Assembly (NCBI GenBank): GCA_002683405.1
Contig: NYTH01000008.1
Coordinates: forward strand, 1-54,039
Direction: 5' to 3'
Origin: Salinisphaeraceae bacterium
Lineage (GTDB): Bacteria > Pseudomonadota > Gammaproteobacteria > Nevskiales > Salinisphaeraceae
DNA: 54,039 nucleotides
Shown here: positions 8,041-16,255 of the stretch, piece by piece
How positions within the stretch are numbered: the first letter of the stretch is position 1
How the letters are laid out: each line of letters opens with the position of its first letter
The notes under the pieces: generated by a model
Databases searched by the model: none
What the model saw: the letters and a program-made list of their open reading frames with translations, nothing else
Told to the model about the DNA's origin: nothing
Position numbers and translations under genes: made by a program

Positions 8041-9513
8041 TCAGTTCATCAGATAGATCGACTTGAGCTGCTGATAATGGCCGAGCGTTTCGCCGGAAAA
8101 CTCCCGGCCAAGGCCGCTGGCCTTGACGCCGCCAAACGGCGAGCCCAGATGCAGTGAATAGCCGTTAACGCCGATGCTGCCGGTCTGGACCTGCCGGGCC
8201 ACGTTCAGCGCCCGTTCGTGGTCCGCCGACCAGACGGTGCCGCCCAGGCCATAGGGCGAGTCATTCGCCATGGCAATCGCTTCGGCTTCGTCCTCATAGG
8301 GAATCACGCAGAGAACCGGCCCGAAGATTTCCTCTCGGGCAATGTTCGCGTTGTTATCGAGGTCGGCAAAGATGGTTGGCTCGACAAACCAGCCGTCCAG
8401 ATCCTTGGCCGACCCGCCGCCGGTGACGCAGCGCGCCCCTTCTTTCTTGCCCTGCTCGATGAAGCCCAGCACACGCTCGCGGTGCTCCCGCGAGGCCATC
8501 GGCCCGACCTGGGTGCTGCTGTCCATGGAATCGCCGACCTTCAGTGAACTGGCGACACCGGCCATGAACTCCACGACGTCGTCGTACCGCGATTTCGGTG
8601 CAAGAATGCGCGTGCTGGCCAGGCAGGCCTGCCCATTGTTTAACAGGGAGGCGAATGCGATGCCCTGGGCCATCTCTTCGTCAAGCGTGGCGTCATCCAG
8701 AATAATACCGGCCGACTTGCCGCCGAGTTCCAGAGTGCAGGGGCGAAGTCGCTCGCCACAGGCCTGAGCAACCTTGCGACCTGCGGCGGTAGAGCCGGTA
8801 AAAGCCACCTTGTCGATGTCGGGGTGCGACACAAGATAGGCACCGGCTTCGCGATCACCCGGTACCCAGTTGATCACGCCGGCCGGAATGCCGGCCTCCT
8901 GCGCCGCTTCCGCGACGATGTACCAGTCAAGCGATGTGCCCGGAGACGGCTTGAGCACCAGCGTGCAGCCCGCCGCCAGCGCAGGGCAGATCTTGGTCAT
9001 GGACAACACCACCGGAAAATTCCAGGGCACGATGCCCGCGGCCACGCCGACCGGCGTGCGCCGCACGAGGGTGCGCTGACCCATGGCGTTCTTGCGTTCC
9101 TCTTCTTCCTGCATCTCGTCGGCGATGGCAGCGTAGAACTGCAGCATCGCGACCGGGAAGCCGCCCTCGAACTGCTGCGCCAGGGCGACCGGCATGCCGT
9201 TCTGCCTGCTCACGGTGCTGGCCAGGTCGCCGCCGCGTTTTTCCAGCGCGGCGGCAAACTTGCGCATCAACTCCGCGCGTTCGCGGGCAGAGGTCTGGCC
9301 CCAGCCCCCTTCAAAGGCAGCCTTCGCAGCCGCAACGGCGCGGTCCATGTCCGCTTCCACACCTTCCGGCACGCGGCCGAAGACCTGGCCGGTGGAGGCG
9401 TTGACCAGATCGAATGTCTTGTCGGACGAGGGCGAGACCCACTCGCCGCCGATAAAAAAGTGCTCGCGCTCGGCGGCCACGCCGCCGGTCATCTGTTCAC
9501 TGGCTGTCGCCAT
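8041..9513 (-). CDS. NAD(P)-dependent aldehyde dehydrogenase
   Basis: This 490-residue enzyme is a full-length member of the aldehyde dehydrogenase superfamily, which oxidises aldehydes to carboxylic acids with NAD(P). The substrate-channel and cofactor segments VPWNFPVVLSMTKICPAL and FTGSTAAGRKVA are present. The general-base glutamate is in LELGGKSAG, and the nucleophile is C297 in NNGQACLAST. EEIFGPVLCV and the C-terminal PFGGVKASGLGREFS complete the fold. A strong Shine-Dalgarno (AAGGAGGAAG) precedes the ATG at 9513. In this setting it may oxidise an aldehyde made by the hydroxylase encoded at 16256, but substrate specificity cannot be read from sequence. The adjacent upstream gene on the same strand is a broken short-chain dehydrogenase. 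Confidence 0.93.
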   Translation of the reverse strand: MATASEQMTGGVAAEREHFFIGGEWVSPSSDKTFDLVNASTGQVFGRVPEGVEADMDRAVAAAKAAFEGGWGQTSARERAELMRKFAAALEKRGGDLASTVSRQNGMPVALAQQFEGGFPVAMLQFYAAIADEMQEEEERKNAMGQRTLVRRTPVGVAAGIVPWNFPVVLSMTKICPALAAGCTLVLKPSPGTSLDWYIVAEAAQEAGIPAGVINWVPGDREAGAYLVSHPDIDKVAFTGSTAAGRKVAQACGERLRPCTLELGGKSAGIILDDATLDEEMAQGIAFASLLNNGQACLASTRILAPKSRYDDVVEFMAGVASSLKVGDSMDSSTQVGPMASREHRERVLGFIEQGKKEGARCVTGGGSAKDLDGWFVEPTIFADLDNNANIAREEIFGPVLCVIPYEDEAEAIAMANDSPYGLGGTVWSADHERALNVARQVQTGSIGVNGYSLHLGSPFGGVKASGLGREFSGETLGHYQQLKSIYLMN

Positions 9514-9535
9514 GTTTTCTTCCTCCTTAGATTAA

Positions 9536-9588
9536 CCGCGTTATTGGCGCGGCCTGTGTCGCTACCGCCTTACTATGCATTAACGCGG
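9536..9588. promoter_or_regulatory. Inverted repeat in the aldehyde dehydrogenase leader
   Basis: CCGCGTTA (9536-9543) is repeated as its exact reverse complement TAACGCGG (9581-9588). Both arms lie between 22 and 75 bp upstream of the aldehyde dehydrogenase start. This could be a regulator-binding site or looped operator; the arms are short, so chance is possible. Confidence 0.3.
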
Positions 9589-9632
9589 GAGCGGTATAAA
9601 TCGTTGTGGTGCAGAAGTTTCGAAGCGGTCAA

Positions 9633-10206
9633 TCACTTTTCATCCGCTGGTTTGGGCCCGTGCGTCAGCAGGCGCGGCGGCTCATCCAGGTGAAAGCCCT
9701 CATAGGCTTTCGATCTGTCATGTTTCGCCAGTTGGATCCAGCAGGGACGCGCCTGGGGCGCGCCGCCGTCCACCCGGATGCAGGCGCCCGTGATAAAGGC
9801 CGCCGCAGGGACAGCAGGTAGGTGATCGCCGAGGATACTTCGGCCACGTTGCCATAACGCTGTAGAGGCACGGTCTTGGGGAATTCCAGAATAACTTCCT
9901 GGGCTTCTCGCGTGTAGGTGTCGAAGCCGCTGCTGGCCACGCCCCCCGGCGCCACGGCATTCACCCGGACGCCTGACGGGGCCCATTCGGCGGCGGCGCT
10001 TTCGGTGAGATTCATCCTGCCTGCACGGGAAGCCCCGGAGTGGGCGTAGTTGGGCCAGCCCATCCACATGTCGGCCACCATATTCACGATGTTGCCGCCA
10101 TTATCCTGCATCCAGCGGTTGTAGACCTCCTTGCTCAGCATAAACCGGCCGTGAGGTTGAGATCGACCACCGAGCGAAAGCCGCGATCGTGCTTCCTTAT
10201 ATGCAT
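9633..10206 (-). pseudogene. Frameshifted and truncated short-chain dehydrogenase (AtuB/trans-2-enoyl-CoA reductase-like)
   Basis: The C-terminal two-thirds of a short-chain dehydrogenase/reductase is spread over three frames. From 10206 one frame reads RGFRSVVDLNLT. A one-base shift near 10157 continues as FMLSKEVYNRWMQDNGGNIV, HSGASRAG, SGVRVNAVAPGGVASSG and AITYLLS. A second shift near 9810 restores AAAFITGACIRVDGGAPQ and the C-terminus ending ...GPKPADEK at 9633. HSGASRAG in place of the classical YxxxK, plus the VNAVAPG and ITGACIRVDGG segments, resemble citronellol-catabolism AtuB and trans-2-enoyl-CoA reductases. The N-terminal Rossmann motif TGxxxGxG is absent. With two frameshifts and no N-terminus the gene cannot be functional as read. 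Sequencing error could explain the shifts but not the missing end. Confidence 0.75.
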
Positions 10207-10655
10207 GGCTGAGCCTGCTCCTCCGTTGTGCGTGTCGGGCCTCGACGCCGGCGGCGCTGAATCATGGCCGCCGAATCGATGAGCTCATCGTAAAAGATTC
10301 CTTGTAGTAAAAACCCATACGAATGATTGCCTGGCGCGGATGCTCGGGCTGATCCGCAATCAATGCTTGAAAAAGTCCCTTCCGTTGAACAGTCTGCACG
10401 GCGATCCGATGTGAGTTCTACTTTTTTCGAATTCTGTTGCCGGGTCCGCTGCGCGGGCGGGGTGGATTGTCGTTCGCGCCCGGGCAGCACACTGATGATC
10501 GCCATGTTTTCCCAAGGCGACAAATTCTGTTCGGGCGCCCACACTGATCCTGCGTCCGTGACCGACCCGGCGCTGTTCGTCAGCTGCCTGCGTGACGCAT
10601 TCGCGCTGATCTGCGGCGAGGGGGACGTCGTTTCAGCCAACGAGGAGGAGCGCTC
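10207..10655. other. Gap of about 450 bp without a convincing gene
   Basis: This stretch separates the broken dehydrogenase from the hydrolase gene. It is locally more A+T-rich (around 10285-10330 and 10415-10435) than its surroundings. A plus-strand frame from 10327 to 10659 could encode 110 residues, but it has no recognisable domain, no clear ribosome site, and contains long Ser/Arg/Cys-rich runs. I see it as non-coding or as decayed coding DNA belonging to the lost 5' end of the neighbouring pseudogene. Confidence 0.5.
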
Positions 10656-11492
10656 GTGAAACATCGAGAAAGCCGGTTTACCGGCGCCGAGGGAGTAAGC
10701 ATTTACTGGCAGACCTGGCAGCCGGAGGACGCACCCGATGCCGTGCTGGTCATTGCGCACGGTCTGGGCGAGCACGGCGGGCGCTATGCCCATGTGGCGG
10801 AGTTTATGGTCGCGCAGGGCATGGCGGTCTACGCGGTCGATCATCGCGGTCACGGCCGCTCGGAGGGACGCCGGGCGAAAATCGATCGCTTCGTCAACGT
10901 GACGCAGGATCTGGATGAGGTCGTCGAGGCCGCGCGGCGCGAGAACCGCGACAAGCCGATTTTCCTGCTGGGGCACAGCATGGGCGGCGCCATAGCGCTG
11001 GCCTATGCCATCGGTCATCAGGAGAAGCTGCAGGGGCTGCTGCTGTCAGGGCCGGCGCTGTCGCTGGACGCCTTGCCGTGGTTTGTCCGTGCGCTGTGCC
11101 AGGTGCTGACGGTGGTGGCGCCCAACCTGCCGCTGTTCGCGGTGGAGCCGGAACTCGTAAGTCGCGATCCGTCGGTGGTCGAGGACTATCGGTCCGATCC
11201 GCTCAACATGCACGACAAGGTGCCCGTGCGCACGCTGGGCGAGATCATCAAGACGGTGCAGTGGGTGCCCCGCGCGCTGGGCCTACTCAAACTGCCGATG
11301 CTCGTCATGCACGGTAGCGAGGATCAGCTGGTGCCCGCCAGCGCATCACGCACCATTCACGATCGGTCAGGGTCTGCCGACAAGACGCTACAGCTGTATC
11401 CTGGCCTGTTTCACGAAATACTCAACGAGCTGCCGCCGGACCGGGAGCAGGTCATGCAGGACGCCTGGAACTGGATTCGTGCGCGGCTCTAG
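10656..11492 (+). CDS. Alpha/beta hydrolase, monoacylglycerol lipase/lysophospholipase type
   Basis: This 278-residue protein is a serine hydrolase of the Hydrolase_4 family (monoacylglycerol lipase, PldB-like). It carries the oxyanion motif VIAHGLGEHGGRY and DHRGHGRSEG, the nucleophile elbow GHSMGG with Ser108, the acid residue in HGSEDQLVP, and the catalytic histidine in GLFHEILNE. There is no signal peptide, so it should act in the cytoplasm on monoglycerides, lysophospholipids or similar esters. The start is a GTG at 10656 with GAGGAG (10641-10646) upstream. It is convergent with the MarR gene at 11558. The family call is firm; the substrate is not known. Confidence 0.92.
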   Translation: MKHRESRFTGAEGVSIYWQTWQPEDAPDAVLVIAHGLGEHGGRYAHVAEFMVAQGMAVYAVDHRGHGRSEGRRAKIDRFVNVTQDLDEVVEAARRENRDKPIFLLGHSMGGAIALAYAIGHQEKLQGLLLSGPALSLDALPWFVRALCQVLTVVAPNLPLFAVEPELVSRDPSVVEDYRSDPLNMHDKVPVRTLGEIIKTVQWVPRALGLLKLPMLVMHGSEDQLVPASASRTIHDRSGSADKTLQLYPGLFHEILNELPPDREQVMQDAWNWIRARL

Positions 11493-11557
11493 GGCACGCG
11501 CCTTTACTGGCATGATTTTGCACTGCGACGCGGCACTGCGGTCATTGTAAACTCGCC

Positions 11558-12067
11558 CTAGGCGTCGTCCTTGCTTTCCAGATCGGTAAGGCGCACGCGC
11601 ACCTTTTGCAGCACGCGGATCAGCTGGGCCAGCTCGTCGTCGGACAGGTCGGCCAGGATGTCGTCGTTGAAATCACGTTCGAGTTCGGTCATCTGCTCGA
11701 TCAGCTTGCGCGCCTTGGGCGCGATGTGAACCCGTTTGGCGCGTCGGTCCTGCGAGTCCGCCCTGCGCTCCACCCAGCCGTTGGCTTCCAGCCGCTCGAT
11801 GACGGTGCCCAGGCTCGCCTTGCCAACATCGAGCAATTCCGCCAGCCGTATCTGGGTCAGCCCGTCGTTCCTGGACAGATGCGCAAGCACCCACCACTGC
11901 GCACGGGTAATGCCCTGCGGCTTCATGTAGGCGTCGAAGGCGTGCCGCCTCAGGCGGGAGACATCGTGAATAAGGAAGCCGAGCCGAATGCCGTTCTTCT
12001 CCCGGTTTGCGGCGGACGGATCAGCCTGCGGCGTGCTCGGCGGGTCTTTCTCGGGTTGCTGCAACAT
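11558..12067 (-). CDS. MarR-family transcriptional regulator (paralogue 1)
   Basis: This 169-residue protein is a MarR winged-helix regulator. After a polar N-terminal tail (residues 1-26) comes RLGFLIHDVSRLRRHAFDAYM, then GITRAQWWVLAHLSR, the recognition region LAELLDVGKASLGTVIERLE, and the wing WVERRADSQDRRAKRV. The family usually represses nearby genes and responds to small hydrophobic or phenolic ligands. It is closely similar in architecture to the second MarR protein at 12938, which suggests a duplication. The start ATG at 12067 has GGAG a few bases upstream. Its target may be a catabolic gene in this island, but that cannot be read from the sequence. Confidence 0.92.
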   Translation of the reverse strand: MLQQPEKDPPSTPQADPSAANREKNGIRLGFLIHDVSRLRRHAFDAYMKPQGITRAQWWVLAHLSRNDGLTQIRLAELLDVGKASLGTVIERLEANGWVERRADSQDRRAKRVHIAPKARKLIEQMTELERDFNDDILADLSDDELAQLIRVLQKVRVRLTDLESKDDA

Positions 12068-12420
12068 CGCTCCGGGGTCGACAGGAAAGGGAAGGGCGCC
12101 AGCGGGGCTGGGCAGTTCCGACTATAGTCGTAGTTGTCTGTGGCACTGACTCGTATGATACTGGCATTCGCAAAAACCCGTCGAGTTAGCGCAACCGACT
12201 TCGTCGCGACGGTCTCTCATCGTTCGGGGCTTGTTACACCCGGAGGTATGGGGCAAGCTTCAACTCGCGAGAAAACAGAAGACGTGGCGCAGGGGGTACA
12301 GATGGCGCTGCGCCCTTGCATGATGATTGCCTGCAGAGTGCAGCGCCCTGGCCATAAACGCTTGACAAAGCCGCTGCCGCGCTCTTTAGAGACATGCGGT
12401 AAGCAAAAAACTAAACATAG
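12068..12420. other. Gap of about 350 bp between marR paralogue 1 and the RND fragment
   Basis: No convincing gene is seen. It contains the 12-bp perfect palindrome CGACTATAGTCG at 12119-12130, about 50 bp upstream of the MarR start, which is a candidate operator for that gene. Further right (12362-12420) it becomes A+T-rich just before the remnant exporter and may hold that gene's original promoter. Confidence 0.45.
12119..12130. promoter_or_regulatory. 12-bp palindrome upstream of MarR paralogue 1
   Basis: CGACTATAGTCG is a perfect palindrome placed 52-63 bp before the marR start codon, a usual position for autoregulatory MarR sites. It does not match the operator at 13522-13538, so the two MarR proteins may have different targets. 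Confidence 0.35.
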
Positions 12421-12925
12421 ATGAAATCATGGTCGGGGACTTGGGCGCTGCTGCGTGCATTCTGGCGAGAGAGTTTTCGGGTAGGCGTTCCGCGACATCA
12501 ATTCATTTCAGTACCGCCTGGCCGGTTTCATTATGCGCCACCTGCTGGCGGCGACCATATTTTTTGTGCTGGTCACGGCATTCTTCACCGTTGGCCTGTT
12601 CAAGGTTCAGCTGAAAGCGATCTTCTCCTATCACCCGAGTTTCGGTAATCCGCTGACCATGACGGTCATGATCAAGCGGACCGACGGCGAATCGATCTTC
12701 AACGCCGAAACGCTCTAGAAAGTCTGGGACATGACGCTGGATATCGATCTGACCCCGGGTGTGGATCATGACCAGGTGTTGTCGATCGCCCATTCGAAGG
12801 CGCGTTACGCCGAGGCCACCCCGTTTGGCGTGGGCATCAAGCTGCTCATGGGCAACGCGCCGCCCAAGACAGAAGAAGAGCTGGCCGAGGCGGCCGAGCG
12901 GCGCAGCGACTCACCGGTGAACTGA
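12421..12925 (+). pseudogene. Decayed N-terminal fragment of an RND (MMPL-type) exporter
   Basis: The reading starts at ATG 12421 (MKSWSGTWALLRAFWRESFR), shifts frame by one base near 12508, and continues as FQYRLAGFIMRHLLAATIFF, a transmembrane helix, then FGNPLTMTVMIKRTDGESIF. An in-frame TAG at 12716-12718 interrupts it, after which KVWDMTLDIDLTPGVDHDQV and ARYAEATPFGVGIK follow in the same frame until TGA at 12923-12925. This matches the N-terminus, TM1 and first periplasmic loop of MMPL/RND transporters often found with hydrocarbon and acyl-CoA genes. The remaining roughly 650 residues are absent. A frameshift, a stop and a 3' truncation make it a pseudogene. It lies between two MarR regulators that may once have controlled it. 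Confidence 0.7.
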
Positions 12926-12937
12926 TGCAGCTGGCGG

Positions 12938-13423
12938 TCAGCGACGCTCGACCGGATGAGCGTCGTCCAGCATGGCGTTGAGCGTTTTTTTCATCGTACC
13001 CAGGCCGTCTTCCATCATCTGCACATGTTCGGCGGACAGCTCTCCCAGGATTCGCGCGTTCAGCAGTTCCGCGGTTTCCTGAATCTGGTCGAGCAGGGCG
13101 CGGCCCGCTGCGGTGGGGCAGACGGTCTTGGCACGGCGGTCGTGCGTCGCCGGACGCCGTTCGACGTAGCCGGCAGTTTCCAGCCGGTCAATCAATCCGC
13201 CCAGCGTGACCTTGCCGACGTCAAGCACTTCGGCCAGTTCGGTCTGCATCATGCCTTCATTGCGCTGGCGGGCCAGATTGGCCAGCACCCACCACTGCGA
13301 GCGGGTAATACCCATGGGCCGCAGCGCGCGATCCACCACGATGCGCCGGAGTCGCGAAACGTCGTGAATAAGAAACCCTATGCGCAGACTGTGCCTGCGG
13401 CTGGACGGTCGTACTTTCGCCAT
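12938..13423 (-). CDS. MarR-family transcriptional regulator (paralogue 2)
   Basis: This 161-residue winged-helix MarR protein resembles the one at 11558. It reads LRIGFLIHDVSRLRRIVVDR, GITRSQWWVLANLARQ, LAEVLDVGKVTLGGLIDRLE, and wing YVERRPATHDRRAKTV. The shared N-terminal core and the DVGK recognition element support a common origin. It starts at ATG 13423 with a GGGGGA ribosome site. Its upstream DNA (13498-13538) has nested palindromes typical of MarR autoregulation. The same control region borders the truncated LuxR-type gene at 13589 on the other strand, so this MarR protein could control both divergent genes. Confidence 0.92.
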   Translation of the reverse strand: MAKVRPSSRRHSLRIGFLIHDVSRLRRIVVDRALRPMGITRSQWWVLANLARQRNEGMMQTELAEVLDVGKVTLGGLIDRLETAGYVERRPATHDRRAKTVCPTAAGRALLDQIQETAELLNARILGELSAEHVQMMEDGLGTMKKTLNAMLDDAHPVERR

Positions 13424-13497
13424 TGGCTGTCCCCCGACGTCGCGCTTGCAGAAGCTGCCTGCGCTTGATGGGGCTGCAGGCTCTGAAAGTCGTCGTT

Positions 13498-13523
13498 ATC
13501 GTAATAATTCGTTAGCTTACGAT
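13498..13523. promoter_or_regulatory. Inverted repeat in the marR2/luxR divergent control region
   Basis: ATCGTAA (13498-13504) and TTACGAT (13517-13523) are exact reverse complements separated by 12 bp of A+T-rich DNA. They overlap the stronger palindrome at 13522-13538, giving a compound operator-like region. Confidence 0.4.
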
Positions 13524-13538
13524 ATTACAACGTAATAT
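13522..13538. promoter_or_regulatory. MarR-type 17-bp operator palindrome
   Basis: ATATTAC-AAC-GTAATAT is a perfect 7-bp inverted repeat with a 3-bp spacer, the size and A+T-rich character usual for MarR dimers. It is 99-115 bp upstream of the MarR start at 13423 and about 50 bp before the TTG start of the LuxR-type gene. It is a likely autoregulatory operator for paralogue 2. Confidence 0.6.
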
Positions 13539-13588
13539 TTTCCGGTCGCTGGATCAGTCTGCGTGATGGCCGCGTTGACCTGGAGGCA

Positions 13589-16054
13589 TTGCTGGGGTTG
13601 CTCGAGGCGGCGCTCCTGCCGGCATCGAATCCGGATGAGGTGCTCAGCAGCGCGCTGCACGAAGGGGATGTCTCCGTCACGGACCGGCTGGAGCGTATTG
13701 CCGAGGTTGCCTCCGCGATGCCCAGCCCGGCGGTGATTTTTCTGGATAACATCAGCTACTGCCAGGATGAGACCCTGGGGCCCGTGCTCGATATCCTGGT
13801 CTTCAATACCCCCAGCTGGGTGCATCTGGTCACCTCCGGGGTCTCCGAGCCACCCCTGCAGCGATCGCGGCTCATGCTCCAGGGCGATCTGCTCGAGATT
13901 GGCTACGACGACCTCAAGCTGGGCGAAAGCGAAGTGAGGGCGCTGTTCGGCCGTGACCTCGCCAGCGCCCTGGGCGCCGATGGGCTCGACCGTGCTCTCG
14001 ATCTCACCGAAGGATGGCCCGCCGCCCTGCGCATGACGCAGATTCGGTTGTCGCAGGAGGGCCGGCCCGCAGACGTCCTGGCCGAGCTGAGTGGCTCCAA
14101 CCGCGAGCTCGCGGGGCTGCTCAACGAACAACTACTGGAAAGTTTCAGCCACGGTTTACAGGCATTCCTGATGAAAATCGCGCCGCTGGAGCGGTTCGAG
14201 GCTTCCCTGTGCGAAGCGGTTACCGAAAACGGCGAGGCGCGCGCCTTCATTGATGAACTCGTCCGCCGCAACGCGCTCGTCATTCCGCTGGACCGCGAGG
14301 GGCGCTGGTACAGGCTCCACGGTCTGCTGCGTGATCACGTGGTTGATCTGGCGCGACGTGAGCTGTCCGACGCGCAGTTCGCCGAGCTCATGGTGCGGGC
14401 GGCCGTCTGGTTCGAATCACAGAGCCTCTGGAGCGAAGCGGTGCAGTACGCGCTGGCCGGCGGGGCCGCGACGCACGCCGCCGCGCTGCTCGAACGGGTC
14501 GCGGCGCTGATCGTACGAGATCGAGGTAATCTGAAGACCTTCATTGAATGGGTCGAATCGCTGCTGGCTGCCAACGCGGAAGTCGGGCAGGAAACGCGCT
14601 ACTGGTATGTCTGGGCGCTGATCTTTCATCGGCGCTACGAATACGCGCGCTCCCAGCTCAAGCATCTGCAAATGCTGGACGGCGAGGTTGAACCGCCGCG
14701 CGAATTCGAGCGGCGCCTGGCCGTGATCGACATGTCGCTGCATGTCTACACCGACCGCAACGAAAACGCCCGGGAACTTGCGGCGGAGTGGCTCGAGAGC
14801 CAGCAGCCCGATGATGATCCGTTCGACGTAGCCACCGTGGCCACGGCCGCCGCCATTCTGGCCTGTGCGGAAAATGAATTCGGCACCGCGCGACGCTACA
14901 TGCAGACGGCCCGCTCGGCCATCGGCCAGTCCGACAGCGAGTATGGCGTGGCGTGGGTCTATCTGCTGTCAAGCATGATTCCCGCCTCCGAGGGTGACTT
15001 TGCGCTGGCGTCGAAAGACCTGAAGGCCTGCCTGACGCGCGCCGATCGTCAGCTGGGGGACACAGCGGGCATCACCGGGTCCATCGCGCTGGTGTACGCC
15101 AAGTGTGCCGTGATGATGGGCGATACGGAACTGGCCGGTCGTCTGCTTGAAAGAGGGCTGCGCAAATTCGACTCGCACGGGATCGTGGAAACCGCTGCCT
15201 GCGGGCTGCAGGCCGGCGTGCTGCTCTGGCGCGGTCAGGATGACGACCGGATTGCCATTGGCGAGCTGCGCGAGCTGGCCGACAACTATCCGCCGCGGCT
15301 GGCATTTCTCTTTTCCTGTTTCCTGGTGCAGCGGTTGCTGCAGCTCGATCGGGTCGAGGAAGCGGAGCTGGAGGCCCGCCAGGCCCAGATCGGCGAGGAA
15401 GACATGCCGGCGGTGACTGAGCGCTTCGGCGAGCGGGCTCGCAGTATCGCTCGGATGACGCTGATTGATCTGGCCATTGCTCAGGGCCATCTGCGTGCAG
15501 CGGCCCGGCAGGTCGAGGCCGAGACCGCTATTGCGAAGAAGCAGTCTCGCTGGGAGCACCTGGTCGAACTCGCGCTGGCCGACATGACCATTGCGATCTG
15601 CTCCCACAACCAGGCCCCCGCCGCCCGACATCTCATCCGCGCCATCTCGCTGGCGGCGCGGCGCGATATTTACCGCCCGTTTCACGATCGCAAAACCATG
15701 CTGGCGGGTCTGGTGAACGAGACCAAGCCGCAGAGCTGGGGATTCGCCAACGAGGAAGAGCGTCGTTTCTTCGGGTCGATCTGCAAGGGCCTGCCCATCG
15801 AGAACAGCGCGCTGCTCGAGCAGCTCCAGATAGACATGGACGACGCAGCGTTGCTGCAGACGCCCACCCCGCGGGAACTCGAGCTGATCAGCCTGATCGA
15901 GGCCGGCTTGACGAACCAGCAGATTGCCGATCGTCTGAGCGTGTCGGTCGCGACGGTGAAGTGGCATCTCTACAATCTTTACGGAAAGCTCGGTGTGTCG
16001 AACCGGTCCGCTGCGCTGGCTCGGGCCCGCGCACTGAATCTGCTCTCCCGATAG
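13589..16054 (+). CDS. MalT/LuxR-type regulator lacking its P-loop N-terminus
   Basis: The frame gives 821 residues from a TTG at 13589. The C-terminus is a LuxR helix-turn-helix (TPRELELISLIEAGLTNQQI, IADRLSVSVATVKWHLYNLY). The middle is a long alpha-helical, TPR-like region, and the N-terminal part shows the STAND ATPase segments VIFLDNISYC (Walker B-like) and RSRLMLQGDLLEIGYDDLKL. Full MalT-type proteins begin about 80 residues earlier with a Walker A P-loop. Here the frame closes at a TAA just upstream (about 13503), and only ISLRDGR before the TTG resembles the family's WLSLDE region. The homology starts right where the MarR operator region ends, so the gene seems to be 5'-truncated by rearrangement. 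GGAGG lies 2 bp before the TTG. DNA binding may persist, but ATP-dependent control is probably lost. The XylM-type hydroxylase gene follows 201 bp downstream. Confidence 0.8.
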   Translation: MLGLLEAALLPASNPDEVLSSALHEGDVSVTDRLERIAEVASAMPSPAVIFLDNISYCQDETLGPVLDILVFNTPSWVHLVTSGVSEPPLQRSRLMLQGDLLEIGYDDLKLGESEVRALFGRDLASALGADGLDRALDLTEGWPAALRMTQIRLSQEGRPADVLAELSGSNRELAGLLNEQLLESFSHGLQAFLMKIAPLERFEASLCEAVTENGEARAFIDELVRRNALVIPLDREGRWYRLHGLLRDHVVDLARRELSDAQFAELMVRAAVWFESQSLWSEAVQYALAGGAATHAAALLERVAALIVRDRGNLKTFIEWVESLLAANAEVGQETRYWYVWALIFHRRYEYARSQLKHLQMLDGEVEPPREFERRLAVIDMSLHVYTDRNENARELAAEWLESQQPDDDPFDVATVATAAAILACAENEFGTARRYMQTARSAIGQSDSEYGVAWVYLLSSMIPASEGDFALASKDLKACLTRADRQLGDTAGITGSIALVYAKCAVMMGDTELAGRLLERGLRKFDSHGIVETAACGLQAGVLLWRGQDDDRIAIGELRELADNYPPRLAFLFSCFLVQRLLQLDRVEEAELEARQAQIGEEDMPAVTERFGERARSIARMTLIDLAIAQGHLRAAARQVEAETAIAKKQSRWEHLVELALADMTIAICSHNQAPAARHLIRAISLAARRDIYRPFHDRKTMLAGLVNETKPQSWGFANEEERRFFGSICKGLPIENSALLEQLQIDMDDAALLQTPTPRELELISLIEAGLTNQQIADRLSVSVATVKWHLYNLYGKLGVSNRSAALARARALNLLSR

Positions 16055-16096
16055 CCGCGTGGGGCGCGCCAGTGGTTTGGTGTCCACGCCAGGAAA

Positions 16097-16170
16097 TAAT
16101 CTCTAAATAATTGTTTTGCAAATAATTTATCAGTTGAAACTCGAACTAACTATCGTTTGGGGTAATCTCT
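16097..16170. promoter_or_regulatory. Direct repeats in the A+T-rich leader of the hydroxylase gene
   Basis: TAATCTCTAAA at 16097 and TAATCTCTGAA at 16163 are near-identical direct repeats 66 bp apart in an A+T-rich 200-bp leader before the hydroxylase start at 16256. Such repeats are plausible activator sites, perhaps for the adjacent LuxR-type regulator, but this is only a spatial argument. No consensus promoter stands out. Confidence 0.3.
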
Positions 16171-16255
16171 GAAAACAACGGTATTGTTCATGCTGTAGCT
16201 CGCCGTCATGGCGCTTTTGCCGTGACACGGAAGCGGTGCGAACCAAGGTGGAAAA

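Noticed and set aside
10327-10659. 110-residue plus-strand frame ending at the start of the hydrolase gene, with a faint enoyl-CoA hydratase-like FCSGA
   Set aside because: The likeness is limited to a few residues, there is no ribosome site, and the composition is atypical. I treat it as non-coding.
13589-16054. Idea that the LuxR-type gene is a dead pseudogene
   Set aside because: Only the 5' end is lost; over 820 codons stay open with an intact HTH, so I keep it as a truncated but possibly functional gene.
16206-16222. Possible sigma-54 promoter (TGGCGCTTTTGC) before the hydroxylase gene, as in the TOL upper pathway
   Set aside because: The spacing between the GG and GC elements is 9 rather than 12 positions, so it does not fit the sigma-54 consensus.
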